The notes beneath the pieces were generated by a model. The model was not told the DNA's origin and ran no database searches. It saw only the letters and a program-made list of their open reading frames with translations. This document shows positions 48,248 through 56,999 of a DNA stretch of 64,000 nucleotides, piece by piece. Within the stretch, counting starts at the first letter, position 1. Every line of letters starts with the position of its first letter. The DNA lies in contig NZ_JABMKY010000002.1 in NCBI RefSeq assembly GCF_013204845.1, positions 124,001 to 188,000 of the forward strand. The letters run 5' to 3'. The stretch comes from Paenibacillus qinlingensis. Its GTDB lineage: Bacteria > Bacillota > Bacilli > Paenibacillales > NBRC-103111. The translations under genes were made by a program, and so were the position numbers.

Positions 48248-48951
48248 TTACAAAAGATAGATGCAAAGCGGCGGCGTCTCCAACCATTGCATTTCCGCCC
48301 CGCTTTCTGTGGCCGCCTTGGCCGCCACCCGCACAGCTCCTGCATCGTTCAGCAGCGCCGTCCCTAGCCGGTAGCGAGAATCATACGTTCCGCTGAACGA
48401 TTTGGCGACGGATTCGGCTCGCTGCTCAAGCATTCTTTTTATGCACAGTACAGCATCTTTGCCGAAGGTGCGATACGTGCCTTTCACTACGCCTTTATCC
48501 GCGATTGCATTCTGCACTTCTCCCGCATGCATCATGCCGAAAGAGAGTACCGCTGGCACTAACGGATTCCACTGTGTGGCTATCGCAGTCTTTGCTTCAA
48601 TTACGAATTGAGCCGTCATCATCAAAGCGTCGGCTGCGAGATGGGGAGCGGCATGATGTCCCGCCAATCCCCGGAACTCGTACGTAAAATGCGACGAAGC
48701 TGCCATCATGAAGCCTTCCCGCAGCGGCTGGGCTGACTGCCACGAAGTCTGCCGATGACTCCAGCTTTGAATCTCATCCCTACCCCTCGTCTTACTTCAA
48801 TACCCCAGGCTTTTAAATGCCGGGCGACAACTGTTGCGGTTCGTTCAACATCGAACATGCTTTCCGGATAGCGATGCAGTTCACGGCGCAGCGAAATCAT
48901 GTCGTTCTCATACGCATCCAGATGCGCTTTCACTCTCTGCCTTGGCAGCAT
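48248..48951 (-). pseudogene. Decayed M20 amidohydrolase (hippurate-hydrolase/IAA-amino-acid-hydrolase-like)
   Basis: Two frames carry parts of one M20D protein. The N-terminal part (48706-48951) has LRRELHRYPESMFDVERTA and ends near IGRLRGSQP. The second (48248-48709) resumes at GFMMAASSHFTYEF, followed by GHHAAPHLAADAL, NPLVPAVLSFGMMHAG and VVKGTYRTFG. The roughly 100 residues between them, containing the metal-binding His/Cys/Asp/Glu, are gone, the frame changes at the joint, and the C-terminal end is missing. It cannot encode an active enzyme. Its start lies inside the end of the monooxygenase gene, as in a former operon. Confidence 0.85.
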
Positions 48952-50254
48952 GGCGATTTACAGGAATCGGAAGCTTCAAATTTCCGCGCAGTGTGGTATC
49001 CTCGTACTTAGTACGCGAGAGTCCCCTCTCTTGTAATATAGGTATTACTAGTTCGACGAATTCCTCCAACGCTCTCGGCGTAACCGATTGAATAAAGAAA
49101 CCGTCCGCCGCCTCTTCCTCTATCCAAAGTTGGATCAGATCTGCAATATGCTCTGGAGTACCTACGAACTCTCCAGGCGGCATGACGGTACGAAGGGCAA
49201 CCTGGCGAAGCGTTAAATTTTCTTTTAAAGCGATACGTTTGATTCGTTCAGTGCTGCTTTTGTAGCTGTTGCTACCCAGATCGCCAAGATCTGGAAACGG
49301 TTCATCCAGCGGATACTGCGAGAAGTCATGGTGCTCATAAAATCTTCCGAGATGGGCAATGGCACTTTCGATGGTAACCAAATTGGCAATCTCATCATAC
49401 TTAGCCTTGGCTTCCTCCTCGGTTCGGCCAATAATTACCCCGATGCCATGCATAATCACAAGCTCATCCTCCGAACGTCCATGCGCTTTGACACGGTTTT
49501 TGACATCTCGATAGAACGCTTTCGCTTGCTCGATGTTCTCATGCTCCGTCAAGACTGCATCTGCCGATTTGGCTGCCAAATCCCTGCCCGATTCAGACGA
49601 ACCAGCCTGGAAGATGACGGGCTGGCCTTGCTTCGAGCGTGCGATATTGAGCGGCCCTTGGACGTCGAAGAACTCGCCTTTGTGATGAAGGGTGTGCATC
49701 TTCGATTTGTCAAAGAATACACCGGTTTTCTTGTTACGAATAAACGCATCATCTTCCCATGAATCCCACAATCCTCTTACGACTTCAATGTACTCCTCCG
49801 CCATGCGGTATCGCTCGGAATGGGAAGGGTGTGCATCCTTACTGAAGTTACGGGCCGAACCTTCAAGTGGAGAAGTAACCACATTCCATCCAGCTCTCCC
49901 AGAGCTGATATGATCCAACGAAGCAAACTGCCTAGCTGCATTGAAAGGCTCACTGTAAGAGGTAGAAAGTGTGCCGACCAATCCGATGTTACTTGTCACA
50001 GCAGCCAAGGCAGAGAGAATAGTGATTGGCTCAAATCGATTCAAAAAGTGCGGAAGCGACTGTTCGGTTATATATAATCCATCAGCGATGAAGACGAGAT
50101 CAAATTTCCCTGCTTCAGCAACTTGAGCCTGACGCTTATAGAAATCGAGGTTGACGCTAGCATCAACGGGAAGGTCGGGATGCCTCCATAAACCGGTATG
50201 GGCACCGACACCTTGAATAATCGCACCGAATTTGATTTCTTTTTTCTTGGACAT
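48908..50254 (-). CDS. NtaA/SnaA/DszA-family FMN-dependent monooxygenase (first copy)
   Basis: A 448-residue LLM-class flavin monooxygenase. Family landmarks are [17 protein letters not shown] near 20, [11 protein letters not shown] near 47, [20 protein letters not shown] near 115, and [24 protein letters not shown] near 205. The start is ATG 50254 after AGGAG; 20 extra upstream codons have no site. It needs reduced FMN from a partner reductase. Members act on sulfones, nitrilotriacetate-like or sulfonate compounds. It closely resembles the gene at 51117-52451, and the remnant amidohydrolase beside it fits a scavenging cluster. Confidence 0.92.
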   Translation of the reverse strand: MSKKKEIKFGAIIQGVGAHTGLWRHPDLPVDASVNLDFYKRQAQVAEAGKFDLVFIADGLYITEQSLPHFLNRFEPITILSALAAVTSNIGLVGTLSTSYSEPFNAARQFASLDHISSGRAGWNVVTSPLEGSARNFSKDAHPSHSERYRMAEEYIEVVRGLWDSWEDDAFIRNKKTGVFFDKSKMHTLHHKGEFFDVQGPLNIARSKQGQPVIFQAGSSESGRDLAAKSADAVLTEHENIEQAKAFYRDVKNRVKAHGRSEDELVIMHGIGVIIGRTEEEAKAKYDEIANLVTIESAIAHLGRFYEHHDFSQYPLDEPFPDLGDLGSNSYKSSTERIKRIALKENLTLRQVALRTVMPPGEFVGTPEHIADLIQLWIEEEAADGFFIQSVTPRALEEFVELVIPILQERGLSRTKYEDTTLRGNLKLPIPVNRHAAKAESESASGCV

Positions 50255-50295
50255 TGGTAAACACGCTCCTAGTGGATATTCCAGTATGATGAAGT

Positions 50296-50628
50296 TCAAA
50301 GCGGGTAATGACATGCTGCCAAATGATGGGTGCCGACCACTTTCAATTTGGGCACCTCTTCCCGTTCATCGCCCACGGCCTCAATATAGTCAAGCACATA
50401 TCCTCGCGGATTGGGGTCATGTATTTGGGGAGCCTGGTGGAGGTTGCGCCTGCACCGACACGTCCAGCGCAGATACGGCTTTATCCGCCAGCACGAAGCG
50501 CGGGTTTAGAGCAATTGCCGAGCTATGCCGATCCGCTGGCGCTGCCCGCCAGAAAATTCGTGCGGATACCTGTTGTACCATGTCGGATTCAATCCGACCA
50601 TTTGCAGCAGCTCTTCCACTCGTTCACT
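50296..50628 (-). pseudogene. Remnant of an oligopeptide-type ABC ATPase (DppF/OppF-like) with an internal inversion
   Basis: Minus-strand pieces are [15 protein letters not shown]...[15 protein letters not shown] (50520-50628), then, after a one-base frame shift, [23 protein letters not shown] (50444-50512, normally DEPVSALDVS), and at the far end EREEVPKLK...HLAACHYPL with TGA 50296-50298, the usual OppF C-terminus. The segment expected between the last two ([13 protein letters not shown]...[11 protein letters not shown]) is read on the opposite strand at 50365-50451. The gene is therefore truncated, frame-shifted and locally inverted. Confidence 0.8.
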
Positions 50629-51027
50629 ACTTCCAACTTTGCATCGGTTGTTGGGGGATTCTTTCAGTAGAGCATCCGACCAGCATCGTCGTAAGAGCGA
50701 CAGACAGGAGCATGCACCGTCCCCAGGATAGAATGATTATTTTGTTCAAATTACTCCTCTCCTTTTTACCCTTGATACTATAATTTGCACTTATCCCATT
50801 GAATTAATAGGAAATTACTTTGCTATCTTATCACCGCTACTTTACAGGAATCTATACGATTCTAAAGGAAAATATCGTGTTTAAAATTTAAAATTACGGA
50901 TTAATAATGCTTTTCCCTTAAATAAAGTATGTTCATTGGATTTGTAATTTGGTAAATTAAAGGATTAACTTTTTTTAAGAGCAATAGGAAATGTTAGCAC
51001 GGCTCAAATGAATAACGGCATAAAAAA
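50629..51027. other. Intergenic remnant region, AT-rich
   Basis: No intact gene is seen. The part next to the ATPase remnant (50629-50760) may be further decayed coding sequence, but I could not assign it; the rest is AT-rich. Confidence 0.4.
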
Positions 51028-51049
51028 AAGAGATGGCATCCCATCTCTT
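51028..51049 (-). terminator. Terminator after the second flavin monooxygenase gene
   Basis: AAGAGATGG and CCATCTCTT arms with a four-base loop are followed on the minus strand by eight T residues. Confidence 0.9.
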
Positions 51050-51116
51050 AGCTTCAAGTAACGATATATCTCACCATTATGTTTAACCCCTAATTGAATC
51101 GAAGGCGGTTGACATG

Positions 51117-52451
51117 TTAGTTCACCCTCAGCACTTCAGACTTCTTTATGTAACGATTCAATGGAACGTTTAAACCAAGATTGCCACGTAGTGTATCACT
51201 TTCATACTCTTTGCGGAAAACTCCTCGTTCCTGCAGCACTGGTACAACCAGGTCGACAAAATCGGAAAGTCCGTTCGGTACGACTGTCCTAATGTTGAAG
51301 CCGTCCGCTGCACCGCCCTCGAACCATTGCTGGATGAGATCAGCCACCTTCTCCGGCGTCCCGATGAAATTACTTCTCGGTGTGGATGCTCGCAGCGCAA
51401 CCTGACGAAGTGTGAGTCCTTGCTCCCTCGCCTCTTGTTTAATGCTGTCTGTCGTACTCCGGAAGCTGTTGCTGCCAAAGTTGCCGAGATCAGGAAACGG
51501 GTCATCCAGAGCATGCTGCGAGAAGTCATAATGCTCAAAATAACGACCCAAATAATTCAGTGCGTGTTCAATTGTAACAAGTTCCACAATTTCCTGATAT
51601 TTGCGCTCTGCTTCGGCTTCTGTTCTGCCAACAATCGGGCCGATTCCTGGGAAAATCAGAATTTCATCCGGTTGACGACCGTAAGCTGCAGCTCTACTTT
51701 TCACATCTTGATAAAAAGCACGCGCTTGCTCGAATGTCTCATGTCCTGTATATATCGCATCCGCCGACTTAGCAGCAAGATCTTTGCCAGAATCCGATGA
51801 CCCTGCCTGGAACACAACGGGGTACCCTTGTTTGGAACGAGCAACATTCAGAGGCCCTTGAACTGCAAAATGTTTGCCCTTATGGTGAAGAGTGTGAAGC
51901 TTGGCGGGATCAAAGAATACACCGGTAGTTTTATCTCGGACAAAAGCATCATCCTCCCATGAGTCCCAAAGCCCTTTTACAACCTCAAGGTGTTCCTCGG
52001 CTATTTCGTAACGCAGCGAGTGATGTGGATGCTCGCCTTTATCAAAGTTAAGAGCAGAGCCCTCCAAGGGAGAGGTGACGACATTCCAGCCCGCTCTTCC
52101 ACCGCTGAGAAGATCAATGGAAGCAAACTGTCTAGCCACTGTGAACGGCTCGCTGTAGGAAGTTGATAAGGTTGCAACCAGGCCAATATGAGTTGTTGCT
52201 TCACTTAAGGCTGATAACAATGTCAGCGGCTCAAATCGATTTAGAAAATGTGGATTGGACTTTTCATTAATATACAAGCCATCAGCGATAAACAAGAGAT
52301 CGAATTTGCCTTGCTCGGCCTTACGAGCCTGCTCTTTATAGAACGCTAAACTAACACTTGCATTAGTTGGCACTTCGGGATGTCTCCAAAAGGAGATACT
52401 ATTTCCGACCCCGTTTAAATTAGCTCCCAGCTTTAGTTGTCTTTTGGACAT
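51117..52451 (-). CDS. NtaA/SnaA/DszA-family FMN-dependent monooxygenase (second copy)
   Basis: A 444-residue paralogue of the enzyme at 48908-50254, with the same order of motifs ([67 protein letters not shown]). The start is ATG 52451 after AAGGAGTG. It is transcribed alone, with its own terminator. No flavin reductase lies next to it; the nearest candidate in the window is at 17116. The substrate is probably an organosulfur or N-oxide-type compound; this cannot be fixed from sequence. Confidence 0.92.
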   Translation of the reverse strand: MSKRQLKLGANLNGVGNSISFWRHPEVPTNASVSLAFYKEQARKAEQGKFDLLFIADGLYINEKSNPHFLNRFEPLTLLSALSEATTHIGLVATLSTSYSEPFTVARQFASIDLLSGGRAGWNVVTSPLEGSALNFDKGEHPHHSLRYEIAEEHLEVVKGLWDSWEDDAFVRDKTTGVFFDPAKLHTLHHKGKHFAVQGPLNVARSKQGYPVVFQAGSSDSGKDLAAKSADAIYTGHETFEQARAFYQDVKSRAAAYGRQPDEILIFPGIGPIVGRTEAEAERKYQEIVELVTIEHALNYLGRYFEHYDFSQHALDDPFPDLGNFGSNSFRSTTDSIKQEAREQGLTLRQVALRASTPRSNFIGTPEKVADLIQQWFEGGAADGFNIRTVVPNGLSDFVDLVVPVLQERGVFRKEYESDTLRGNLGLNVPLNRYIKKSEVLRVN

Positions 52452-52658
52452 GGTAGTCACTCCTTATTAACCACTTATACCAATAGGCATAATCGGATTT
52501 TATAAGTTAACTATATATCAACAGTTAGGCACTATGCAGTTTATATCGAATTCTTCTATTCAACTATTAAAAAGTTCTATCGTAGAATCGACTACTTATT
52601 TAGCCACCTTTGTGTTATTGGTCTATTTGATGACGCAAAGTTGTTCAGATAAATAAAA

Positions 52659-52678
52659 AATCCGCATTTCTGCGGATT
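52659..52678 (-). terminator. Terminator after the TerD pair
   Basis: AATCCGCA and TGCGGATT pair around a four-base loop; the plus-strand A-run becomes a U-run on the minus strand. Confidence 0.9.
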
Positions 52679-52713
52679 CTTAACGGACTATATGTTGCTA
52701 TGCTTCAGTATTA

Positions 52714-53289
52714 TTAAGCTAAACCATAATCTTTCGCTAAACCACCAAGTCCGTCTCTATATCCACTGCCAACGGCTGAGAACTTCCACTCACCTGAATT
52801 CCTATATAATTCCCCTACGACAACAGCAGTTTCAATAGAGAAATCTTCACCCAGGTCATAACGAATTAGTTCTTGGCCATCCGTTTCATTAACAATACGA
52901 ACATAAGCATTTGAAACTTGTCCGAAGTTTTGATTACGTTCAGCAGCTTCGTGAATGGTAATTGCAAAAGCAATTTTCTCGATACTTGCAGGAACCGTCG
53001 ATAAATCAACTTTAATTTGCTCGTCATCGCCATCGCCAGCACCTGTACGGTTGTCACCGGTATGTATCACAGATCCATTTTCATTTTCCTTGTTGTTATA
53101 AAAGACAAAGTTTTTTTCGTTATCTACTTTACCTGCAGCGTTTGTACAAAATACAGAAGAATCCAGATCGAAAGAGCCGCCGCCATCGTATTTATTCGTG
53201 TCCCAACCAAGACCTACAAAGATTTTTGCAAGTCCTGGATTTGTTTTAGTAAGATCTACTTTCTGACCTTTAGATAGATTGATTGGCAT
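52714..53289 (-). CDS. TerD-family stress protein
   Basis: A 191-residue TerD/TerE-like protein, similar to the Bacillus general stress proteins YceD/YceE. The N-terminal [16 protein letters not shown] and [20 protein letters not shown], the calcium-binding acidic loop [19 protein letters not shown] near 78 and the end [19 protein letters not shown] are all present. It lies 29 bases downstream of a second TerD gene, which probably shares its transcript. TerD proteins bind calcium and are linked to tellurite and envelope stress. Confidence 0.93.
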   Translation of the reverse strand: MPINLSKGQKVDLTKTNPGLAKIFVGLGWDTNKYDGGGSFDLDSSVFCTNAAGKVDNEKNFVFYNNKENENGSVIHTGDNRTGAGDGDDEQIKVDLSTVPASIEKIAFAITIHEAAERNQNFGQVSNAYVRIVNETDGQELIRYDLGEDFSIETAVVVGELYRNSGEWKFSAVGSGYRDGLGGLAKDYGLA

Positions 53290-53318
53290 AGGATAATTAC
53301 CTCGCTTTATTTTATTTT

Positions 53319-53921
53319 TTATTGGTAACGTGCTGCTAAGTAATCGATATGAGCTGCATGTGCTCCTTCTCCAATTGCGTTAAATTTCCACTCGCCATTA
53401 TGTCGATATAATTCTCCTGTAAGCAGCGCCGTCATCGTAGAATAATTATCTGTTAAATTAAACCGAATCAACTCTTGATTATTAGCTGCGTTCACAACTC
53501 GGATATAAGCAGAATTAATCATGCCAAAATGTTGGTTTCTGTCATCCGCTTCATAAATGTTGACTACAACAAGAATCTTATGTACATCTGATGGAACTTT
53601 GGCAAGATCAATTGTGATTTGTTCATCATCGCCATGCCCATCGCCTGTCAAATTATCTCCAGAATGCAGGACAGATTCGCAGTCACTTGCTAGGTTATGA
53701 AAACATACAACATTCTCATCTTTCACTAGCTTGTTAAATTCATTAAGAAGAAGTGCAGAAGAATCACAATCAATTTCTGGCGTAGTTTGCTTTTTTTGAC
53801 CAAAGAATCCTTTGGATTCAGTAGTGGCTGGATCCCATCCAAGCCCAACTACCAGTTTAGAAAGGCCAGTATTGCCTTTAGTTAAGTCAATTTTTTGACC
53901 TTTTACGAGATTAATACTCAT
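53319..53921 (-). CDS. TerD-family stress protein with insertion
   Basis: A 200-residue TerD-like protein. It keeps [16 protein letters not shown], the acidic loop [19 protein letters not shown] and the C-terminal [18 protein letters not shown], but has an insertion after GLGWDP ([11 protein letters not shown]), as in the YceC-like subgroup. ATG 53921 lies after AAAGGAGGTGA. It is the first gene of the pair; no other ter genes are adjacent. Confidence 0.92.
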   Translation of the reverse strand: MSINLVKGQKIDLTKGNTGLSKLVVGLGWDPATTESKGFFGQKKQTTPEIDCDSSALLLNEFNKLVKDENVVCFHNLASDCESVLHSGDNLTGDGHGDDEQITIDLAKVPSDVHKILVVVNIYEADDRNQHFGMINSAYIRVVNAANNQELIRFNLTDNYSTMTALLTGELYRHNGEWKFNAIGEGAHAAHIDYLAARYQ

Positions 53922-54236
53922 TGTCTAGGTCACCTCCTTTCAAAGCAATTCATCACTTCATGTAAACAGTAGATCTGCTTGGTAAGTTAACCCTGCATAA
54001 TTTCGACAGTGAATTTCTCTCTGCATGATACATACGACGTCAATTCACAAATAGTTCCAAAAAAGAAAGAATGATCAATACTAATTTTATAAGGCTGTTT
54101 AAGCTCTCAAATATCGGACCTTCGAATTGTGCTTATTTTGTACTTGCATATCCGACTTCAATTTCAAAGCTGACACATATAAATTTTACGGATTCATACA
54201 TTAGACTAGTGTCCTTTATTAGAAAGGAGCTCTTTC
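53922..54236. other. Divergent intergenic region between the TerD pair and the SIMPL gene
   Basis: 315 bases without a coding sequence. Strong ribosome sites stand at both ends (AAAGGAGGTGA on the minus strand, AGAAAGGAGC on the plus strand). TTGACG occurs at about 54038 on the minus strand without a matching -10; no sigma-B-type GTTT...GGGTAT pair was found. Confidence 0.4.
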
Positions 54237-54905
54237 ATGTATATGTATCCGCCATTTTACAGGTCCGCTTCTCTTCCTCAATTGAACCAATCATCCACCG
54301 TCGAAGTTGTGGGCGAGGGAACAGTGTCTGCTGCTCCCGATCGTGCCGAAATTGTGCTTGGGGCTGTAACAGAGGGGCCCGATTTAACTAAAATTCAAAC
54401 CGAGAATTCTAGAATCATATCGAATGTCATCCACTCCCTTATTCAATTATCCATTCCGCGTGAGAAAATACAAACGACTGATTATCGCATTGATATTCAG
54501 TACGACTATAAGGATGGAAAACAAATCTTTCGCGGCTACAAAGTAACTCATTTGTTGCAGATCCTTAATGACCAAATAGCGCAAACAAGAACAATCGTTG
54601 ACACTTCGGTTGCTAATGGTGCCAATGAGGTTACCAGCATCCAATTTTCAATGATTCAACCGGAAACCTATGAACTTCAGGCATTATCGCAGGCCATTCA
54701 TAACGCACGGCAGAAAGCTTTGACGATAACGCATACACTGGGGACAACGCTTGCTTCTACCCCATACCAAGTCAAGGAGCTTTATCGAACTTCGGAGCCC
54801 GTCCCCTATATGGCTTCCAAACTTGTTGCCAACGCAGCCACCCCAATCCAACCTGGTCAGATTGTGTTCCAAGCCAAAGTTCAAACGTGGTTTCACTTCG
54901 CTTAA
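54237..54905 (+). CDS. SIMPL-domain (DUF541) protein
   Basis: A 222-residue protein with the SIMPL domain over most of its length: VEVVGEGTVSAAPDRAEIVLGAVTEG near 22, YRIDIQYDYKDGKQIFRGYKV near 85, and ANGANEVTSIQFS near 125 in the family's order. There is no signal peptide, unlike many Gram-negative relatives, so it appears cytoplasmic. ATG 54237 lies nine bases after AAGGAG. Function is unknown; the family includes periplasmic oxidative-stress proteins. Confidence 0.88.
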   Translation: MYMYPPFYRSASLPQLNQSSTVEVVGEGTVSAAPDRAEIVLGAVTEGPDLTKIQTENSRIISNVIHSLIQLSIPREKIQTTDYRIDIQYDYKDGKQIFRGYKVTHLLQILNDQIAQTRTIVDTSVANGANEVTSIQFSMIQPETYELQALSQAIHNARQKALTITHTLGTTLASTPYQVKELYRTSEPVPYMASKLVANAATPIQPGQIVFQAKVQTWFHFA

Positions 54906-54925
54906 ATAAACGCCAGAAAACACAA

Positions 54926-54946
54926 AAGACTGCTTGCGGCAGCCTT
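54926..54946. terminator. Terminator-like hairpin between convergent genes
   Basis: AAGACTGC and GCAGCCTT pair with one mismatch around five bases. On the minus strand TTTTGTGTTTT follows, fitting the gene at 54986-55564. Confidence 0.6.
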
Positions 54947-54985
54947 CATAAAGTGGATTATTCAACTATGCGTTTCCATTCTCAT

Positions 54986-55564
54986 CTATCCTTGAGTCCC
55001 CTCGACGGCGACCAATAGCACCGCAGCCGCTATGCCCAAACGCCGATCAAGCTTATTGTTGTTGTCAGCGGAGAAATCAAGGTTTAGTTTTTGAACGAAA
55101 GGGTTGAAATTTTGTTTGAACTCTGCGACCTTGGTCCCGTTCATCTCTATGTTGTAGTGCTGAGGAATCAAATTCGTCAGGAACCTTCGCAATAGAGCAA
55201 GCAGCGCGTTATCTTCCTTAATTAATCCGATCTCCGATTCATCTGGGCTCAAAATGGCCCATTCATCTTTGAAGATCGACTTCATCCCTTTACGTCGCAA
55301 AGAACCCACCTTGTGCCCTGTTTCTACATCAACTACGTCGAAAATGGAGGAGAAATCAATGACACTTCGCGCTTGAATGCTGATCAACTCTGTTTGCATA
55401 GTTTCATCCCCGTATATTCGGATGTCTTCCTTCAACTTGAAGGCTTTCATCTTGGAGAACAAAATTGCCCTTTCATCCTTGTCGAAAATATCGATTTTAG
55501 CTCCAACTAATGAAAGGATCTGTTTTCTAACAATGAATCTTTGTTGATTGAATTTCGAATTCAA
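54986..55564 (-). CDS. LURP-one-related / phospholipid-scramblase-like protein
   Basis: A 192-residue protein with the Tubby-like barrel pattern of LURP-one-related proteins: an N-terminal RFIVRKQILSLVGAKIDIFD, repeated beta strands (ISIQARSVIDFSSIFDVVDVETGHKVGSLRRK) and the hydrophobic C-terminal helix LGIAAAVLLVAVEG characteristic of this fold. TTG start seven bases after GGGGGT. The role in bacteria is unknown, and membrane association is possible. Confidence 0.75.
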   Translation of the reverse strand: MNSKFNQQRFIVRKQILSLVGAKIDIFDKDERAILFSKMKAFKLKEDIRIYGDETMQTELISIQARSVIDFSSIFDVVDVETGHKVGSLRRKGMKSIFKDEWAILSPDESEIGLIKEDNALLALLRRFLTNLIPQHYNIEMNGTKVAEFKQNFNPFVQKLNLDFSADNNNKLDRRLGIAAAVLLVAVEGTQG

Positions 55565-55648
55565 ATCTTTACCCCCTGCATTACGTATTGATAAATATAT
55601 ACTTGTATAACTTCAACGTCTCCTTCAACATTCCTGCCCGTTTCGCAC

Positions 55649-55683
55649 AACGCGGCTGCCGTTTAAATGCCGGCAGCCGCGTT
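55649..55683. terminator. GC-rich hairpin after the LysM/Gmad2 gene
   Basis: AACGCGGCTGCCG and CGGCAGCCGCGTT form a 13-base stem with a short loop just after the stop of the minus-strand gene. No strong U-run follows. Confidence 0.65.
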
Positions 55684-55697
55684 GTTAGTAGGATTGA

Positions 55698-56501
55698 TTA
55701 AAAAGTAACAGGGACTTCAACCAAATCTTGAATGCTGCCATCGCGGGCACTGCGTGTGTACACCATCAACGAACCGTTTGGTGTAGCGGGAGATTGATCA
55801 AACTGGAGTTGTACGTCGAACACGCCAAATGCTGGTGCGCCCTGTGAAGCCGTTGCAGCCCGCTCTGTCGTAATAGAACGCCCCATCGCGTCACGAATCT
55901 GATAATTTATCGTCGCTTCGAACGCTCTGGCGCTCCCTCTTAAATACTGTCCAGGAGCAATCCTCGTACTGGGCAAAGGTTCAAATACTACGATATTCGT
56001 CGAGGACGGAAGCGGGACAACCAAACGAAAACCGGGATAAATGATATCAGGTGATAAACCCTGGCGATTACGGTTGGCTCGAATCAGTTCACTCATCGGA
56101 GTTCCGAATCTGCGGGAAATCCTATACAGAGAGTCTCCCTGCTCTACTTCGTATACGAAGGCAGCAACAAACAGCATTTGAGCGACTCGAATAACGTCTG
56201 GTTGCTGTATTTGGTTGAGTCCTGCCAACATATCAACGCTTACAGAGAAACGTTCGGCGATCCTAAATAATGTATCTCCCTGCTGAACTTGATATAAAAC
56301 AGCGCTTTGCTCCGCCATACCTGGCAATCTCGCTATAAGTACTTGACCAGGATAGATTCGGTCGGGGTCTGCAACAGATGGATATAACGCATTAATTTGC
56401 ACAAGTGACGGTACGTTAGTGCCCAATTGTTCTGCAATCGTATACAGGGTGTCACCGGGGCGAACAGTATACAGCAAGTGGGTCCCTGATGAAATCGGCA
56501 T
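55698..56501 (-). CDS. Triple-LysM protein with Gmad2 domain
   Basis: A 267-residue protein with three LysM units at about residues 8-57 (YTVRPGDTLYTIAEQL), 69-111 (YQVQQGDTLFRIAERF) and 114-163 (YEVEQGDSLYRISRRF), then a Gmad2 Ig-like domain (about 172-267), the domain found with spore germination proteins. There is no signal peptide, as in spore-coat or cortex LysM proteins made in the mother cell. ATG 56501 lies downstream of AGAGGAG. It probably binds peptidoglycan in the spore. Confidence 0.88.
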   Translation of the reverse strand: MPISSGTHLLYTVRPGDTLYTIAEQLGTNVPSLVQINALYPSVADPDRIYPGQVLIARLPGMAEQSAVLYQVQQGDTLFRIAERFSVSVDMLAGLNQIQQPDVIRVAQMLFVAAFVYEVEQGDSLYRISRRFGTPMSELIRANRNRQGLSPDIIYPGFRLVVPLPSSTNIVVFEPLPSTRIAPGQYLRGSARAFEATINYQIRDAMGRSITTERAATASQGAPAFGVFDVQLQFDQSPATPNGSLMVYTRSARDGSIQDLVEVPVTF

Positions 56502-56599
56502 CGAAATACAACTCCTCTTTAAGTAGGTTAATACCCATCATATGCCGTATTCCTCCGCTAACGTGATTATCGTTGTATCAAGTACATATTAATAAAAAA

Positions 56600-56620
56600 A
56601 ATCCCCGATTGACGGGGATT
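56600..56620 (-). terminator. Terminator after the 44-residue gene
   Basis: AATCCCCG and CGGGGATT with a five-base loop are followed by eight T on the minus strand. Confidence 0.9.
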
Positions 56621-56693
56621 AAATCACACAACGATATGTACTGCCTTATGACAGCCTTCGTAAATTAAAAATATACCAAGTCCGTGCTAGATT

Positions 56694-56828
56694 TTAGCAC
56701 CAACCTCTTTCAGGCCAATCCGCCCCATAAATCGTTGGAAAAAGAGCCAGCATGATAACACCACTATAAAATAATTTCAAACCAGCAGCGACTGCCTTTT
56801 TTCTTAGATTAGTTTCGACATCCTTCAT
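56694..56828 (-). CDS. Small 44-residue protein with one membrane segment
   Basis: MKDVETNLRKKAVAAGL leads into the hydrophobic stretch FYSGVIMLALFPTIYG and a short polar tail. The start is ATG 56828, eight bases after GGATG; a longer reading runs back across the promoter (-10 at 56850). Promoter, ribosome site and terminator together argue for a real gene. Function unknown. Confidence 0.65.
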   Translation of the reverse strand: MKDVETNLRKKAVAAGLKLFYSGVIMLALFPTIYGADWPERGWC

Positions 56829-56849
56829 ACGTATCCCATCCTTTTGGTT

Positions 56850-56879
56850 ATTATAGTGGAGATATGACATTCTTGTAAA
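56850..56879 (-). promoter_or_regulatory. Promoter of the 44-residue gene
   Basis: On the minus strand TTTACA (56874-56879) and TATAAT (56850-56855) are 18 bases apart. Confidence 0.7.
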
Positions 56880-56999
56880 TTTTACCAAATGAATGGATGC
56901 AAAGGTATAGTACAAAAGATGCAATTATTCATTCATAGTAGTCATGAAATCGTATGTTACATAGGTCTATTGACGGCATCTGATGCATATTGCCTGTGC

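Noticed and set aside
50232..50783. Plus-strand frames of 183 and 120 codons
   Set aside because: Only a stretch of about 30 residues resembles an ABC ATPase; it is the inverted part of a pseudogene, not an intact gene.
52714..53921. Complete tellurite-resistance (ter) operon
   Set aside because: Only two TerD-type genes are present; TerC, TerB and other partners are absent, so a resistance claim is not supported.
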